Positions 24,608 through 34,675 of a stretch of DNA of 64,000 nucleotides are shown here, piece by piece. The notes under the pieces were generated by a model. The model did no database searches and was not told where the DNA came from. It was given only the letters and a program-made list of their open reading frames with translations. Made by a program: the position numbers and the translations under genes. Every line of letters begins with the position of its first letter. Position 1 is the first letter of the stretch. The stretch spans positions 1-64,000 of the forward strand of contig NZ_JACIGI010000002.1 of assembly GCF_014197795.1 (NCBI RefSeq). The letters run 5' to 3'. The stretch is from Roseospira goensis. GTDB lineage: Bacteria; Pseudomonadota; Alphaproteobacteria; Rhodospirillales; Rhodospirillaceae.

Positions 24608-25879
24608 ATGCCGGAACCCTCCCTCCCGGGCCGGAGTCGAGCCCGGTCCCGCACCCAGGCGGACACCTCCAAACCGGATCGGCGCTACCTCTACCGCATC
24701 GGCGGTCGCTGGTACGCGCGCATCCCGGTCCCCAGCCAATTGCGCAAAGCCTTCGGCAGCCCGGTCTATCAACGGGCGCTGGGCACGGCCGATCTCAACG
24801 AGGCCCGTAAACGCCGCTGGGACGTCCTGGAGGAGGCGCGAGCCGTCTTCGCACGTCACCTCCAGGGACAGGCGGACAGCCCTCCAGACGCCTCCTACGA
24901 GGCGTGGCGTGCCCATCTGAAGCGCATGGGATCGGTGACCCCGGCACCGGACGGGGACGACATCACGCCCCCGGACCTTCAGCGGATCATGGATGCCCTG
25001 ACGGCCGAAGACGCGGACGAGGATGATCCCCGGGTGCGGGCCGTGCGCGACCACCTTCAGGGCCTTCCGGTCGCCTCCGAGGTTCTGGACGACTACCTGA
25101 CCCACAACCCGAAGCGCAGCGCCACCACCGAGACGAACTATCGGGCCTCCCTGCGGCAATGGGCGCAGGGGAACGGCGATCACCCCCTGACCGGCGTCAC
25201 CCGGCGACAGGCGGTCCAGTGGCTGGATACGGTCGCCCAGGGCAAGGCCAGGGACACCGTGAAGCGCCATGTGACGGTCATGTCGCACCTCTGGGACTGG
25301 GCGCACCGGCTGGAGGAGAACCCACCCAGCAACCCCTTCCGGGGCCTTCAGCAGGCGGCCGGGAAGCGTGGGCACGCGGCCAGGGGCTACGAAGTGTTCA
25401 CCGGGGATGAACTCCAGCGTCTGTTCGCGGCGCTGGAAGCCGATCCGGCCTTGCACGCGGTGGCGCTGGTTTCGCTGTACTCCGGCCTTCGGTTGAACGA
25501 ATGCCTGACCGCCAAGCGGCATACGGTGGGCGGGGTGGAATGCTTTGACCTGGAGGGCGGCAAGACGGTCAACGCCCGCCGCATTGTCCCCGTCCATCCC
25601 CGGCTTGCCGATGTCACCGTGCCCCAGGACGTGAACGCCAAGGCGCTGTCGGTGCGCTTCAGCCGCCTGGGCAAGACGCTGGCGCTGCCCGAGGGCAAGA
25701 CCTTCCACTCCCTGCGGAAGTGCTTCACCACCGCCCTGGAGCGGTCGGGCTGCCCCGAGGACATCGCCGTGCGCCTGTTGGGCCACCGCCCGGTCAGCCT
25801 GTCCTATCGGGTCTATTCCGCCGGGCACGACGCGGCCGACCTGAAGCGGTGGGTGGAGACGGTGGCGTTCGGGGTGTAG
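24608..25879 (+). CDS. Tyrosine-type site-specific integrase of the island
   Basis: It should excise and integrate the island at tRNA-Glu. The N-terminal 60 residues (RRYLYRIGGRWYARIPVPSQ) form the short domain usual in tRNA-site integrases, and a SAM-like core-binding domain follows (about 165-260). The catalytic domain shows SLYSGLRLNECLT (Arg I), HSLRKCFTTALE (His/Arg II), LLGHRP and the nucleophile region SYRVYS. The start at 24608 is chosen for its AAGGAA ribosome site; the frame is open upstream to 24557. At 423 aa it is complete. Confidence 0.93.
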   Translation: MPEPSLPGRSRARSRTQADTSKPDRRYLYRIGGRWYARIPVPSQLRKAFGSPVYQRALGTADLNEARKRRWDVLEEARAVFARHLQGQADSPPDASYEAWRAHLKRMGSVTPAPDGDDITPPDLQRIMDALTAEDADEDDPRVRAVRDHLQGLPVASEVLDDYLTHNPKRSATTETNYRASLRQWAQGNGDHPLTGVTRRQAVQWLDTVAQGKARDTVKRHVTVMSHLWDWAHRLEENPPSNPFRGLQQAAGKRGHAARGYEVFTGDELQRLFAALEADPALHAVALVSLYSGLRLNECLTAKRHTVGGVECFDLEGGKTVNARRIVPVHPRLADVTVPQDVNAKALSVRFSRLGKTLALPEGKTFHSLRKCFTTALERSGCPEDIAVRLLGHRPVSLSYRVYSAGHDAADLKRWVETVAFGV

Positions 25880-25897
25880 GGGGGGGCGGGCGGAGGA

Positions 25898-28800
25898 TCA
25901 GGCCGCCTCATACACCGGCGCCCGGTTGCCCGCGTACTTCTCGAAAAAGTGCTGGAAGGCCATGTTGCACTTCTTCTCGTACACCGCCTCGGTGTAGGTC
26001 TCGGGAAGGCCCTGGTCCAGAACGATCTCGATGGTCCGCAGCACGTCACCGATGGCCTGGGGTTTGCGGCGCCAGTCCAGAACCAGCTTCTCCGCCTTCA
26101 GGGTCTCCAGCAGGGCCTTGCAGACCTTCTTGACCTCCGCCTTCTCCGCCTTGGTCAGGTCGGGTTCGGGCTTGGTCAGGATGTCGAACAGGGCCAGTTC
26201 CTCCTCGGTCAACTCCTCCCGCACGGCCCGCTGGTCCTCCTCGGACAGGTCCTTGGTCAGCGTCACCAGTTCCCGGAAGAAGGCTTCGATGTTCAGGCTG
26301 GCCTCGTTGTAGGCGTCGATCAGGCGCTGGAACCGCTCCAGGAAATCGGCCCGGGTCGGGTTCTGGGCCACCATCTTCTCCAGCTTCTGGTTCAGCAGGG
26401 ACCGCAGCTTCTCCGCCTCCGTCCTCTTGCGGCCGGTGGCGAACTGCTCCTGGAGCGTCTCGAAGTCGATCTGACCAAGATCAAACAGCGGCTCATCCGA
26501 TGACGTGTCGATCACGTAGGGCACCGGGGCCACGGAACGGTCCAACAGGTCTTCCACGTCCTGCATCACATGGGAGATGTCCGGCGCTGGCGTCAGGGCC
26601 TTGATCTTCTGGGCCAGCACGGAAATCAGCACGGCGTCGGGGGCGACCGCGTTGGCCACCGTGTCCGGCAGGATGGCCCGATAGACCCGCGAGACCACCC
26701 GGGCATGGTTCAGGTACGCCTTCTTGGTGTCGTCGGAGTCGATCAACGTGTCCACCGCGTCGTCCAGGCGGGCGATCTTGTCCAGGCCATCGGCGGCCCT
26801 GATCGCTTCAACGTCGATCCCGCGTTCATTCAGGAAGGCGTGGGTCTGGGCGATCAGGTGCTTCAGGTACTCCACAAGCTCGGACTTGTCCTTGATCGGC
26901 GTGTCGTCCTTGCCCGCCCCCGGAACCCCGCCATAGAGGGCCAGGGCCTCCTGGAGCTTCCGAAACACCCCGACATAGTCCACGATCAAGCCCGCTTCCT
27001 TGCCCGGATACCGCCGGTTGGCGCGGGCGATGGTCTGCATCAGGGTGTGATTCTTCATCGGCTTGTCCAGGTAGATCGTCGAACACGACGGCACGTCGAA
27101 GCCGGTGATCCACATGGCGCACACGAACACCAGCCGCAGCGGGTCGTCCGCGTCCTTGAACTTCTCGTCCAGGTCCTCCTCGATCATCCGCTTGCGGTGC
27201 GGTTTGATATCCAGGCCCTTTTCGGCCAGTTCCGAGACCTCGTTCTGGGCCTGGGAGACCACCACCGCCATGTCGGTCGTTTCCATGCGGGCGATGGTGG
27301 CCTGGAGGGCGTCCCGCTCCACCGCGTCCACGGTGGGGAGCGTGGCCTTCAGGGCCGCGAGGTGGGCCGCCCAGTGCGCCCGGACCTTGTCGTGCATGCG
27401 AACGGCGGTCGCCTTGTCGATGCAGACCATCATGGCCTTGCCCTGGTGGCCCCGACCCGTGAAGTGGAGCACCAGGTCCCGGGCGATGGCCTCCAGGCGG
27501 TCCTCCCGAGTGATCAGGTGGTATTCCCGGGCGAAGACCCGCTGCACCTTGTGTTCCTGATCCTCATCAAGGGCCGCGTCCTCCAGGAGCTTTTCCAGGT
27601 CGTCCCCGAGGGCACTGTTGGTCAACTGCAACTCGGGAATGCGATTCTCGTAGTACAGAGGCACCGTGGCCCCATCGGCGATGGATTGGGCGAAGTTGTA
27701 GATGGAGATGTAGTCGCCGAAGACCTCCCGGGTCCGCTCCTCACCCGCGATCAGCGGCGTCCCCGTGAACCCCAGGAAGGCCGCATGGGGCAACGCTGTC
27801 CGCATGTTCATGGCCAGGGTGTCGTACTGGGTGCGGTGGGCTTCGTCCGTGATGACGATGATGTCCCGCCGGTCGGAGAGCTTGGGATAGGCGGCACCGT
27901 CCCGGGTGCCGAACTTGTGGATCAGGGTGAAGACAAAGCGGTGATCCTGGGTCAGCAGTTCCTTCAGGTGTGCCCCGCTGGTGGCGTGGGTCTCCACCCC
28001 CTGGACCGCCCCGGTGACCGCGAAGGTCTTGTAAATCTGATCGTCCAGTTCGTCCCGGTCGGTGACGATGACGAAGGTCCAGTTGCCCGGCACGGTGCGC
28101 AGGATTTTGCGCGAGAAGAACACCATCGACAGCGACTTCCCCGACCCCTGGGTATGCCAGAACACCCCCAGGCGCCCCGGCTCCCCCTCTGGCCTCTGGT
28201 TGACCCGCCCCACCTCGGCGATGGCCTTGTTGACGCCCAGGTATTGGTGGGTCTTGGCGATCTTTTTGATCAGGCCGCCCTTGGCCTCCTCGAACACCGT
28301 GAAGTTCTCGACGATGTCCAGCAGCCGCTCCCGGGTGCAGGTGCCCCGGATGACGGTCTCCAGGGAGACCACGCCGGTCTCCCCCTCGTCGTTGATCCGC
28401 GTCCAGTCGTGGAAGTGGTCCCAGGGGGCGAAGGTGCTGCCGATCACCGTCTTCGACCCGTTGGACAGGATCACGAAGCCGTTGGCGACGAATAGCTGGG
28501 GGATGGTGTCGCGGTAGTCGGTCAGGTTGTCGTCATAGGCGGCCTTCAGGGTCTTGTGGCTGGCCTTCAGTTCCACGAACAGCACCGGGATGCCGTTGAC
28601 GAAGCCGATCAGGTCGCAGCGGCGTGTGTACATCTCCCCCTGAACCCAGACCTGGGAGGCCAGCAGGAAGTCGTTGGCGGCCGGGTCGCGCCAGTCGATC
28701 AGGCGCACGGTCTCGGTAACCATTCCGCCGCGCGGATCGGTCACCCGCACCTTCACCCCGTCCCGCAACAGGGCGTGGACCTCGCGGTTGGCGTTGACCG

Positions 28801-29071
28801 GCACCATGCGGGAGCGGTCGCGCGTCACCTCCTCGATGGCCTGATCCAGGGCATCGGACGGCAGGGTTGGGTTCAGGCGCTCCAGGGCGGCCCGAAGGCG
28901 CGCCGTCAGCACCACCTCGGTCCTGGCCCGGCGCCCTATGCTGGACGTCCCCGATGCCCATTCGTGATACAGGGTAGCCGTCTCCCATCCCAGGGCCTCG
29001 AACAACGCGATGGCCGGTTGTTCCACCAGCGTGTCCTCGGAGTAGTCATGGGCGGGAGACGGCGGGGTCAT
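25898..29071 (-). CDS. hsdR: Type I restriction enzyme, endonuclease/translocase subunit HsdR
   Basis: HsdR translocates and cuts unmethylated DNA as part of the HsdR2M2S complex. The N-terminal nuclease has CDLIGFVNGIPVLFVELKAS (D...ExK catalytic motif). The SF2 motor has Walker A TQGSGKS, DEAH box ITDEAHRTQ and FTGTPL, and further motor motifs include FVCAMWITGFDVPSC and QTIARANRRYPGK. The C-terminal helical domain binds the methylase core. At 1057 aa it is full length. It is the last gene of hsdMSR, its start overlapping the hsdS stop by four bases, and it converges with the integrase gene. Confidence 0.95.
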   Translation of the reverse strand: MTPPSPAHDYSEDTLVEQPAIALFEALGWETATLYHEWASGTSSIGRRARTEVVLTARLRAALERLNPTLPSDALDQAIEEVTRDRSRMVPVNANREVHALLRDGVKVRVTDPRGGMVTETVRLIDWRDPAANDFLLASQVWVQGEMYTRRCDLIGFVNGIPVLFVELKASHKTLKAAYDDNLTDYRDTIPQLFVANGFVILSNGSKTVIGSTFAPWDHFHDWTRINDEGETGVVSLETVIRGTCTRERLLDIVENFTVFEEAKGGLIKKIAKTHQYLGVNKAIAEVGRVNQRPEGEPGRLGVFWHTQGSGKSLSMVFFSRKILRTVPGNWTFVIVTDRDELDDQIYKTFAVTGAVQGVETHATSGAHLKELLTQDHRFVFTLIHKFGTRDGAAYPKLSDRRDIIVITDEAHRTQYDTLAMNMRTALPHAAFLGFTGTPLIAGEERTREVFGDYISIYNFAQSIADGATVPLYYENRIPELQLTNSALGDDLEKLLEDAALDEDQEHKVQRVFAREYHLITREDRLEAIARDLVLHFTGRGHQGKAMMVCIDKATAVRMHDKVRAHWAAHLAALKATLPTVDAVERDALQATIARMETTDMAVVVSQAQNEVSELAEKGLDIKPHRKRMIEEDLDEKFKDADDPLRLVFVCAMWITGFDVPSCSTIYLDKPMKNHTLMQTIARANRRYPGKEAGLIVDYVGVFRKLQEALALYGGVPGAGKDDTPIKDKSELVEYLKHLIAQTHAFLNERGIDVEAIRAADGLDKIARLDDAVDTLIDSDDTKKAYLNHARVVSRVYRAILPDTVANAVAPDAVLISVLAQKIKALTPAPDISHVMQDVEDLLDRSVAPVPYVIDTSSDEPLFDLGQIDFETLQEQFATGRKRTEAEKLRSLLNQKLEKMVAQNPTRADFLERFQRLIDAYNEASLNIEAFFRELVTLTKDLSEEDQRAVREELTEEELALFDILTKPEPDLTKAEKAEVKKVCKALLETLKAEKLVLDWRRKPQAIGDVLRTIEIVLDQGLPETYTEAVYEKKCNMAFQHFFEKYAGNRAPVYEAA

Positions 29072-30264
29072 TGGGCGGCGATCTCCCGGGTCGGTAACGG
29101 GGCCTCGCTTACGTCGATCTCTCCCGAAACCAGCTTGGGTAACAGAAGGTCGCGTTGGGCGCGGAGGTTGGCGTTTTTGCGCTGAAGTCGGAGGACCAAA
29201 TCAAACATTGGCGCGACATTTAACTGATATTGCTCTGTAACGGGCCTTGGCGGCACCAAAACTGGAATGGTCTTGAATGTACCCTTTGTTATCTCCTTGA
29301 AGGTCGCTCCAGTGCCCAGGCCAACAAACTTTTCGACGTTCGCATGGAGCCAATGGAAAAGAAGGTACAGCGGGAAACTGCTGTTCGGCAGACACGTTAT
29401 AAATCCCTGGTTCGTACATGCCGTAGTCGTGTTGATAGAAATAGCTCCGATGGTAGCGCGGCTTGTCATCATCACAGACATAGCAGGAAACAGCTTGGCG
29501 GAGCTTTTCTTCAGCCCTATTTCCGTAATCTGATTCCCCGACTTGTCCATGAAGGCCGTGCCTTCGCGGGTCAAATCCGTCGGCGCGTACCAGTTGATCG
29601 TTCCGCCGTCCCAGTACTCGACTTGTTTTTTCGAAGGAGTGCCACCCCCGACGATGTCAAACGTTTCAGACACCGGCCTGATTTCCCACCCCTCAGGCAC
29701 CCGGCCAAGCTCGGTGTCCCTGAAGGTGGCGTCCTCATGCCCCGGGAAGCGGAACCGAACGAACCACTCCTCGTACAGCCGCCGGGCCATTTCCTCCAGG
29801 ATGGCGATGCGCCGCGTGTTGTTTTCGATCAGGTCGTCATAGGCGGACAGGATGGAGGCAATGCGGCGCTGGGTGGGGAGAGGTGGGACTCGAAGTTTGC
29901 AGCTATACAAATAGTTCCTATTAAGAGATTGCTGTGCGCTACCTGAATTGTAACAATCGAAATCCTGAATTTTGAGCGCATACGCAACATATTTCGGGTC
30001 ATTTCCCAGAAAGTCTGTCACAAATAAAGCTGTATTGTGAGGCCAAAAATCATCGGATACAAAGCTAACTTTACCAAAGGACGCGCCACTTCTTCCGATG
30101 GCTACACCCGGACCTTTAACCCGAGCTACATTATGGTAACCATTGATGCCCGCAGACCCAACAACCGGAACATGCCCCCTGCATCGGCTTCGCTCCGGCA
30201 AGTCATATCCTCTCTGAAGCCTGACAAACTCCCCAAGTGGAACATTTTGCCAAGCCGCTCTCAT
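29068..30264 (-). CDS. hsdS: Type I restriction-modification specificity subunit HsdS
   Basis: HsdS recognises the bipartite target for both methylation and cleavage. Two target-recognition domains are visible, residues about 1-125 (start [19 protein letters not shown]) and about 185-345. They are separated by a conserved helical spacer ([20 protein letters not shown], then [20 protein letters not shown]) and followed by a C-terminal one ([19 protein letters not shown]). Both recognition domains are markedly AT-richer than the spacers, as expected from domain exchange. The ATG at 30264 overlaps the hsdM TGA. At 398 aa it is intact, so the recognition sequence is definable only by methylome data. 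Confidence 0.93.
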   Translation of the reverse strand: MRAAWQNVPLGEFVRLQRGYDLPERSRCRGHVPVVGSAGINGYHNVARVKGPGVAIGRSGASFGKVSFVSDDFWPHNTALFVTDFLGNDPKYVAYALKIQDFDCYNSGSAQQSLNRNYLYSCKLRVPPLPTQRRIASILSAYDDLIENNTRRIAILEEMARRLYEEWFVRFRFPGHEDATFRDTELGRVPEGWEIRPVSETFDIVGGGTPSKKQVEYWDGGTINWYAPTDLTREGTAFMDKSGNQITEIGLKKSSAKLFPAMSVMMTSRATIGAISINTTTACTNQGFITCLPNSSFPLYLLFHWLHANVEKFVGLGTGATFKEITKGTFKTIPVLVPPRPVTEQYQLNVAPMFDLVLRLQRKNANLRAQRDLLLPKLVSGEIDVSEAPLPTREIAAQ

Positions 30265-31817
30265 CTGCCCCCCTCCAACACCGCCACCACGTTCTCGGCA
30301 ATCCGGCCTTCCAACTCCCGCGCCTCGGTGTTCAGAACCTCCAGTTCCTCGTTCAACTCCTCCAGGCGGACGGCGAAGTCCACGTCCTCCGCCTCCCGTT
30401 CGGCGGCGCCCACGTAGCGGCCCGGATTGAGGGACCACCCCTGCGCTGCGATGTCCGCCCGGGTGGCCACCTTGCACAGGCCGGGCACGTCCACATACCC
30501 CTTGGTCAGGCCCTTCTCGGCCAGCAGGTCGAAGCTGCCCTGGATCAGTTCCATCTCCTCGCCCCGGTACAGGCGCACGATGTTGGCCAGGACCTCGATC
30601 TGCCCGGGGGTGAAGTCCCGATGGGCGCGGTCGATCTGGCGGTAGATGGCCCGGGCATCCACGAACAGCACGGTGTCGCCGCGTTCGGTCGCGGCCTTGC
30701 CCTTGTCCAGGAACCACAGGGTGCAGGGCAGCGTCACGGTGTAGAAGAAGTTCGGCCCCACCGAGACGATCACGTCCACCGCGCCGGACTCGATCAGCTT
30801 CTGGCGGATGGCCTGTTCGCTGCCCCGGGCGTCCCCGGCGGAGTTGGCCATGACGAACCCGGCCCGGCCTCGGTCGTTCAGGGCAGCGTAGACAAGCTGT
30901 ATCCACAGGTAGTTCGCATTGTCCGGCCTGGGGATGCCGAAGGGGAAGCGGGGGTCGCCCTCCAGGCGCTCCTTGTCCACCCCGGAGACGTTGAAGGGCG
31001 GATTGGCCATGACGTAGTCGAACCGGCCCCCCAGCTTGTCCACGGCCTTATGGGGGTCTTCGTAGTAGGTGTTGGCCACCACCACCTGACCGGACAGGCC
31101 ATGCACGGCGAGGTTCATCTTGTTCAGGTTGACGGTGGTCTGGTCCTTCTCCACCCCGAAGATGCTGATGTCCTGGACCGCGCTCTTGCCGTGGCGTTGG
31201 ACGAAGTCGGCGGAGTGGACGAACATGCCCCCCGACCCACAGGCGGGGTCATAGACGCGCCCGTGGTACGGTTCGATGATGTCCACGATCAGCTTGACGA
31301 TGGATTCCGGGGTGTAGAAGACCCCGCCCTTCTGGCCCTCCCGCAAGGCGAACTCGCCCAGGAAGTATTCATAGACCTTGCCGAAGGCGTCCCCGGTCAG
31401 GTCCACGGGACCGAGAAGGCGGAGGAGTTCCACCAGCACCCAGTTTTCGATCTGGGTGTAGGTCCTGGGCAGGGCACCCTTCAGGTCCGGGTTCTCCTCC
31501 TCGATGGCCTTCATGGCGTCGTTGATGGCCCGGCCGATGTTGTCGCCCTCGGTCAGGCTCTGGAGGTGAGAGAACCGGGCCTCCGGTCGCAGGAAGATGA
31601 CACCTTCGGCGTGGTAGTCTTCCTTCTTCACCTTGCGGCGTCCACCGGACCCCACCGGACCCAGCTTGGCCTCCGCCTCGGCGAACCGCTTCTCGGCATA
31701 GCGCAGGAAGATCAGCCCCAGGACGGGGGTGGAGAACTGCCCCGGCTTCAGGCCGGTATTGGCCCACAGTTGATCCGCTGTTGCCCACAGGCGTTTTGCA
31801 ACGTCTCCGTTGACCAA
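30261..31817 (-). CDS. hsdM: Type I restriction-modification DNA methyltransferase subunit HsdM
   Basis: HsdM is an N6-adenine methyltransferase. The SAM-binding motif is [18 protein letters not shown] and the catalytic motif is [10 protein letters not shown] (NPPF). The N-terminal HsdM domain ([18 protein letters not shown]) is present. The best start is TTG at 31817, directly after the ribosome site GGGAGGGAGATAGCC; no ATG is near, and upstream codons (to 32030) do not look like the family. The length from the TTG is 518 aa. It leads the operon hsdM-hsdS-hsdR with four-base overlaps at each junction. Confidence 0.93.
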   Translation of the reverse strand: MVNGDVAKRLWATADQLWANTGLKPGQFSTPVLGLIFLRYAEKRFAEAEAKLGPVGSGGRRKVKKEDYHAEGVIFLRPEARFSHLQSLTEGDNIGRAINDAMKAIEEENPDLKGALPRTYTQIENWVLVELLRLLGPVDLTGDAFGKVYEYFLGEFALREGQKGGVFYTPESIVKLIVDIIEPYHGRVYDPACGSGGMFVHSADFVQRHGKSAVQDISIFGVEKDQTTVNLNKMNLAVHGLSGQVVVANTYYEDPHKAVDKLGGRFDYVMANPPFNVSGVDKERLEGDPRFPFGIPRPDNANYLWIQLVYAALNDRGRAGFVMANSAGDARGSEQAIRQKLIESGAVDVIVSVGPNFFYTVTLPCTLWFLDKGKAATERGDTVLFVDARAIYRQIDRAHRDFTPGQIEVLANIVRLYRGEEMELIQGSFDLLAEKGLTKGYVDVPGLCKVATRADIAAQGWSLNPGRYVGAAEREAEDVDFAVRLEELNEELEVLNTEARELEGRIAENVVAVLEGGR

Positions 31818-31852
31818 GGCTATCTCCCTCCCCCTATACGGTTTGTCGGGCG

Positions 31853-31882
31853 AGCATACCGGCAATGGGGCGGAATGCTCAA
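31853..31882 (-). promoter_or_regulatory. Candidate promoter of hsdMSR
   Basis: On the minus strand TTGAGC (31882-31877) and TATGCT (31858-31853) are 18 bp apart and about 36 bp upstream of the hsdM TTG start. This is the only good sigma-70-like pair in the gap. Confidence 0.5.
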
Positions 31883-32045
31883 TGGGGGATGGGCGGGCGT
31901 GTGACCGGTTCTGGCCTTCCGAGTGGGGGCAGGACCAGGATGGGCTTGGTCCCCGACACTGGAGCGCCCCGGGCGGCCCGATGTCTATGGCAGACACCAG
32001 TGACCCCCCGGGAACGACACCAAGCGGCATCGCCGATGGCGACCG

Positions 32046-32270
32046 TCAGCAGGCCAGCGCCTTCAGGACACCGTGGACGGACGACGCTGTCCTCCCGGTT
32101 GTTGGGTTCGGAAACAGGGGCTGGCGGAAGTGGGCGAGGCGCTGTTCGATGGTGCGCGCCAGGGTGTTGGAGAAGTCGGAGAGGAAGCCCGCAGCTTCCG
32201 CCTTCCGCTTGATGTCCAGAAGCGACTGGTATTCGCTCATGGAGATTTCGATCTTGTTCGCGTGGGTCAT
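32046..32270 (-). CDS. Small island protein (74 aa), unknown function
   Basis: The ATG at 32270 overlaps the stop of the DUF3102 gene (ATGA), so it is translated as its partner. The product starts MTHANKIEISMSEYQSLLDI and continues with a helix (KRKAEAAGFLSDFSNTLART, then EQRLAHFRQPL). The N-terminal strand followed by helices hints at a small dimeric or coiled-coil protein, but no family is named. It precedes the hsd operon in the same direction, with about 230 bp between that carry the hsd promoter candidate. Confidence 0.6.
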   Translation of the reverse strand: MTHANKIEISMSEYQSLLDIKRKAEAAGFLSDFSNTLARTIEQRLAHFRQPLFPNPTTGRTASSVHGVLKALAC

Positions 32271-32980
32271 TTCGTTTCACCAAGTTTCGTGATGAGGTCC
32301 GCAATCACGGCAAGCAGTTGCTTGCGTGTGAACTTGCTGAACTTCCGTTCAAGCTCGTTGATGAGTGCGTTCATGCCCCGCTCGTGCGGGGTGGTGGGCT
32401 CAGGCGTGGGGTTCACCTGTTCGGCCTTCTCGACCACCTGTTCGCCGGTCATGCCGAACTGCTTGGCGAAGGTGTCCAGCTTGGTCTGGGCCACGGCGGC
32501 TTCATGCTCGGTGCCACGGGTGGACATGGCATGGAGCTTCTGGGCGTACTCAGCGTCCGCCTGGGTGAAGGGCTGGGTGGCCGGGGTGGGCTTGGGCTTG
32601 TCCTTGATGTCCAGGAACTGGCGGATGGACACGTCCGCGAGGTCCGAAAAACACCCCGCGGGGTGTTTTTGAAAACGCTTGGCCACCTGCATGTAACGGA
32701 GGGCGCTCGTGTAGCTGCACCGGCAGTGCGCCTCGATCCACGCCTGGAACTGGCCGTGGGGGATTTCGCCGGTGCGCTTACCCTCCTCCTTCGCCTCCAG
32801 CAGCTTCTCACCGGCCCTCTTGGCGGCCAGCAGCATCCCCTTGGCGTGGTCCTGGACCTCCTGGTGTGCGTCGTTGATCTCCCAGGCCAGGGCCGTCAGG
32901 GGCGGGACGGTCAGGGCGGTGGTCTTCAGGTGTTCCAGCGAAGCGTTGATGGTGTCCAGTGAAGCGGTGGTGTGGGTCAT
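32267..32980 (-). CDS. DUF3102-family protein of mobile elements
   Basis: The protein (237 aa) contains the DUF3102 pattern: INDAHQEVQDHAKGMLLAAK, then AGEKLLEAKEE, HGQFQAWIEAHCRCSYTSAL and RYMQVAKRF. Such proteins are widespread on phages and plasmids and appear DNA-binding-like, with unknown function. The C-terminal half is charged and ends in a helix (KFSKFTRKQLLAVIADLITK). The codons for FQKHPAGCFSDL hold a 24-bp perfect palindrome. It probably forms a two-gene unit with the next small gene. Confidence 0.75.
   Translation of the reverse strand: MTHTTASLDTINASLEHLKTTALTVPPLTALAWEINDAHQEVQDHAKGMLLAAKRAGEKLLEAKEEGKRTGEIPHGQFQAWIEAHCRCSYTSALRYMQVAKRFQKHPAGCFSDLADVSIRQFLDIKDKPKPTPATQPFTQADAEYAQKLHAMSTRGTEHEAAVAQTKLDTFAKQFGMTGEQVVEKAEQVNPTPEPTTPHERGMNALINELERKFSKFTRKQLLAVIADLITKLGETK
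32647..32670. repeat. 24-bp perfect palindrome inside the DUF3102 gene
   Basis: The half-site AAAAACACCCCG is followed immediately by its exact reverse complement. With A-rich and T-rich flanks it reads like a bidirectional intrinsic terminator without a loop, or a dimeric protein site, yet lies about 310 bp inside a coding frame. Confidence 0.85.
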
Positions 32981-33183
32981 GGTCGGTTTCCTTGGTTGAC
33001 TGGCCGGGCGGTGCCCGTGCCGATGACGGTGTTGGAAGACAGGGCCAGCGCCCCGGGGGTGGTCCAGCGGAGCGGCGAAGCCGTGGCCTCCACCACCGCC
33101 GATCAGGGCGCTGTTGACCTCAAGACAGCCTCCCCCCTCCCTTTACGGCAGGGGTCTGTAAGCTGTTGAAAGTGAATGGAAAA

Positions 33184-34590
33184 TCAGGCCGCTGAGGAAG
33201 CTGGCGTCCTCACCCCGCCGTCCAGGCGCTCCAGAAGCTCCGGGATGGTGTCGGTCTCCAGCCATGCCTTCAGCAGGGAGCGCATCCGTTCGGACGGGAT
33301 GAACACCGTCATGGACGGGCCATCCTTCACCCGGATGCACCCCCGCCACAGCCACTGGAGCATTTCCGACAAGGCGAACAGGTCGGCGGAATGATCCTGG
33401 CCCTTGTCCTGGATGTAGCGGGTCAGCACCGGGTTCGGGAACCTGTTGGCGAGGTAGATCATGGTGGTCTTGTGGCACCAGTCATTGGACGCCCGGGCAT
33501 TGACCGGGATGAAGCAATCGGGGTCGCTGAACCCTCGTCCGGTCAGGCGTTCCCTGAACTCCTTGAAGGTCGTCCAGGCCACGTCCTTCGCCGGGGCCTT
33601 GGCGTCCCGTTCGATGAAGAACCTGACGCTGTTCGCCACCGTCTTCATCTTCTCGGGCGACATGCCGCTCAGGTGGGCCACGGTGAACTTCTGACTGCCC
33701 CGCTTGGCACCCTTCGGCCTGAAGGCACCGATTGCGTTCTTCGGCCCCTCGTAGATGGTCAGCCGCTGGCGGATCACCGCCTTGATGGCCCCTTCGTTCA
33801 CCTCCTCCCGTGGCCGTAGGGTGCCGTCCCGGTCGATCCCCAGGACGTGATAGGGGTAGTCATTGGCCCGGAAGTAGGCCGACAGGGTGGAGCCCTCGAA
33901 AAGGTAGGTCAGGATGGTGATTTCCCGGAAGGCGTCCAGGGCCGCCTTGGGGAACTCCCAGACCAGGAACTTCCCTTCCACCAGGAACAGGGAGCCGGTG
34001 CGGGCCAGCCGCTGAACATCCTCGAAGCGGTGACCCTGGTGGTCACCATAAATCCACCGGACGGCCCCGGTGTCCGGGTCCACCACGATCCAGCGTTCCC
34101 GAAGCAGGTGGTCGATCTCCTTGGTGGTCAGGGTGCGGTGAAGGTCGATGCCCTCCAGGGCCTCGTCCACCACCAGCCTGTAGCCATGATCCCGGATGGC
34201 CTGGATGCCCTCGTCCGACAGGAAGGGCAGCAGGGCATGGGTGGTGGCGATGTTCTGGCCGTCCTTCAACAGGGCCTCGAAGTGTAGCCACTTCGGGCGA
34301 CCGTCGATGGACCGGGGGTCTTGGAAGTCCAGGTCGGGGCAGGCATCCTTGGCCCGCTGGACCTCATCCAGGAACGGGGTGACGTAGATGAACCGGGGGG
34401 CAGGAACGGGGCCGTTGTCGTTGGACGCTTCGCTGGACGCTTCGCTGGCGTAGTCGTCCCAGGTGGGGTTGGAAAGCCGCGAAGCGGCCTGGGTGTGGGC
34501 CGCCACGGTCTTCTTCATGGACGCATGAGCGAAGGTGGTCTTCCCCGCGCCCATGATGGCGTCGATCACGGTGATGGTCGGAGTGGTCAT
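33184..34590 (-). CDS. P-loop helicase-like protein of the island (468 aa)
   Basis: The start TITVIDAIMGAGKTTFA carries a Walker A motif (GAGKTT) in the form seen in phage SF2-type helicases and origin-binding-like proteins, and RLVVDEALEG provides a Walker B (DEA). FIYVTPFLDEVQRAK and NIATTHALLPFL match further motor motifs. The C-terminal half (from about residue 270) is not recognised, though NDWCHKTTMIYLANRFPNP and WLWRGCIRVKDGPSMTVFIP are conserved-looking. A role in island replication or DNA processing is likely but unproven. It is alone in its transcription unit apart from the small gene upstream. Confidence 0.65.
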   Translation of the reverse strand: MTTPTITVIDAIMGAGKTTFAHASMKKTVAAHTQAASRLSNPTWDDYASEASSEASNDNGPVPAPRFIYVTPFLDEVQRAKDACPDLDFQDPRSIDGRPKWLHFEALLKDGQNIATTHALLPFLSDEGIQAIRDHGYRLVVDEALEGIDLHRTLTTKEIDHLLRERWIVVDPDTGAVRWIYGDHQGHRFEDVQRLARTGSLFLVEGKFLVWEFPKAALDAFREITILTYLFEGSTLSAYFRANDYPYHVLGIDRDGTLRPREEVNEGAIKAVIRQRLTIYEGPKNAIGAFRPKGAKRGSQKFTVAHLSGMSPEKMKTVANSVRFFIERDAKAPAKDVAWTTFKEFRERLTGRGFSDPDCFIPVNARASNDWCHKTTMIYLANRFPNPVLTRYIQDKGQDHSADLFALSEMLQWLWRGCIRVKDGPSMTVFIPSERMRSLLKAWLETDTIPELLERLDGGVRTPASSAA

Positions 34591-34675
34591 GGTGGTGGTG
34601 ATCCGGTTGGTGTGGGCAAAGAAAAACCCCCAGACCCGGGTGGGGACTGAGGGCGATGACAGGGGACGGTGGCCC

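Noticed and set aside
24539-25828. Minus-strand frame opposite the integrase gene
   Set aside because: No recognisable domain, while the plus strand has the complete integrase catalytic motifs.
30261-32030. hsdM start at 32030
   Set aside because: The first 71 codons do not resemble the family and have no ribosome site; the TTG at 31817 has a strong one.
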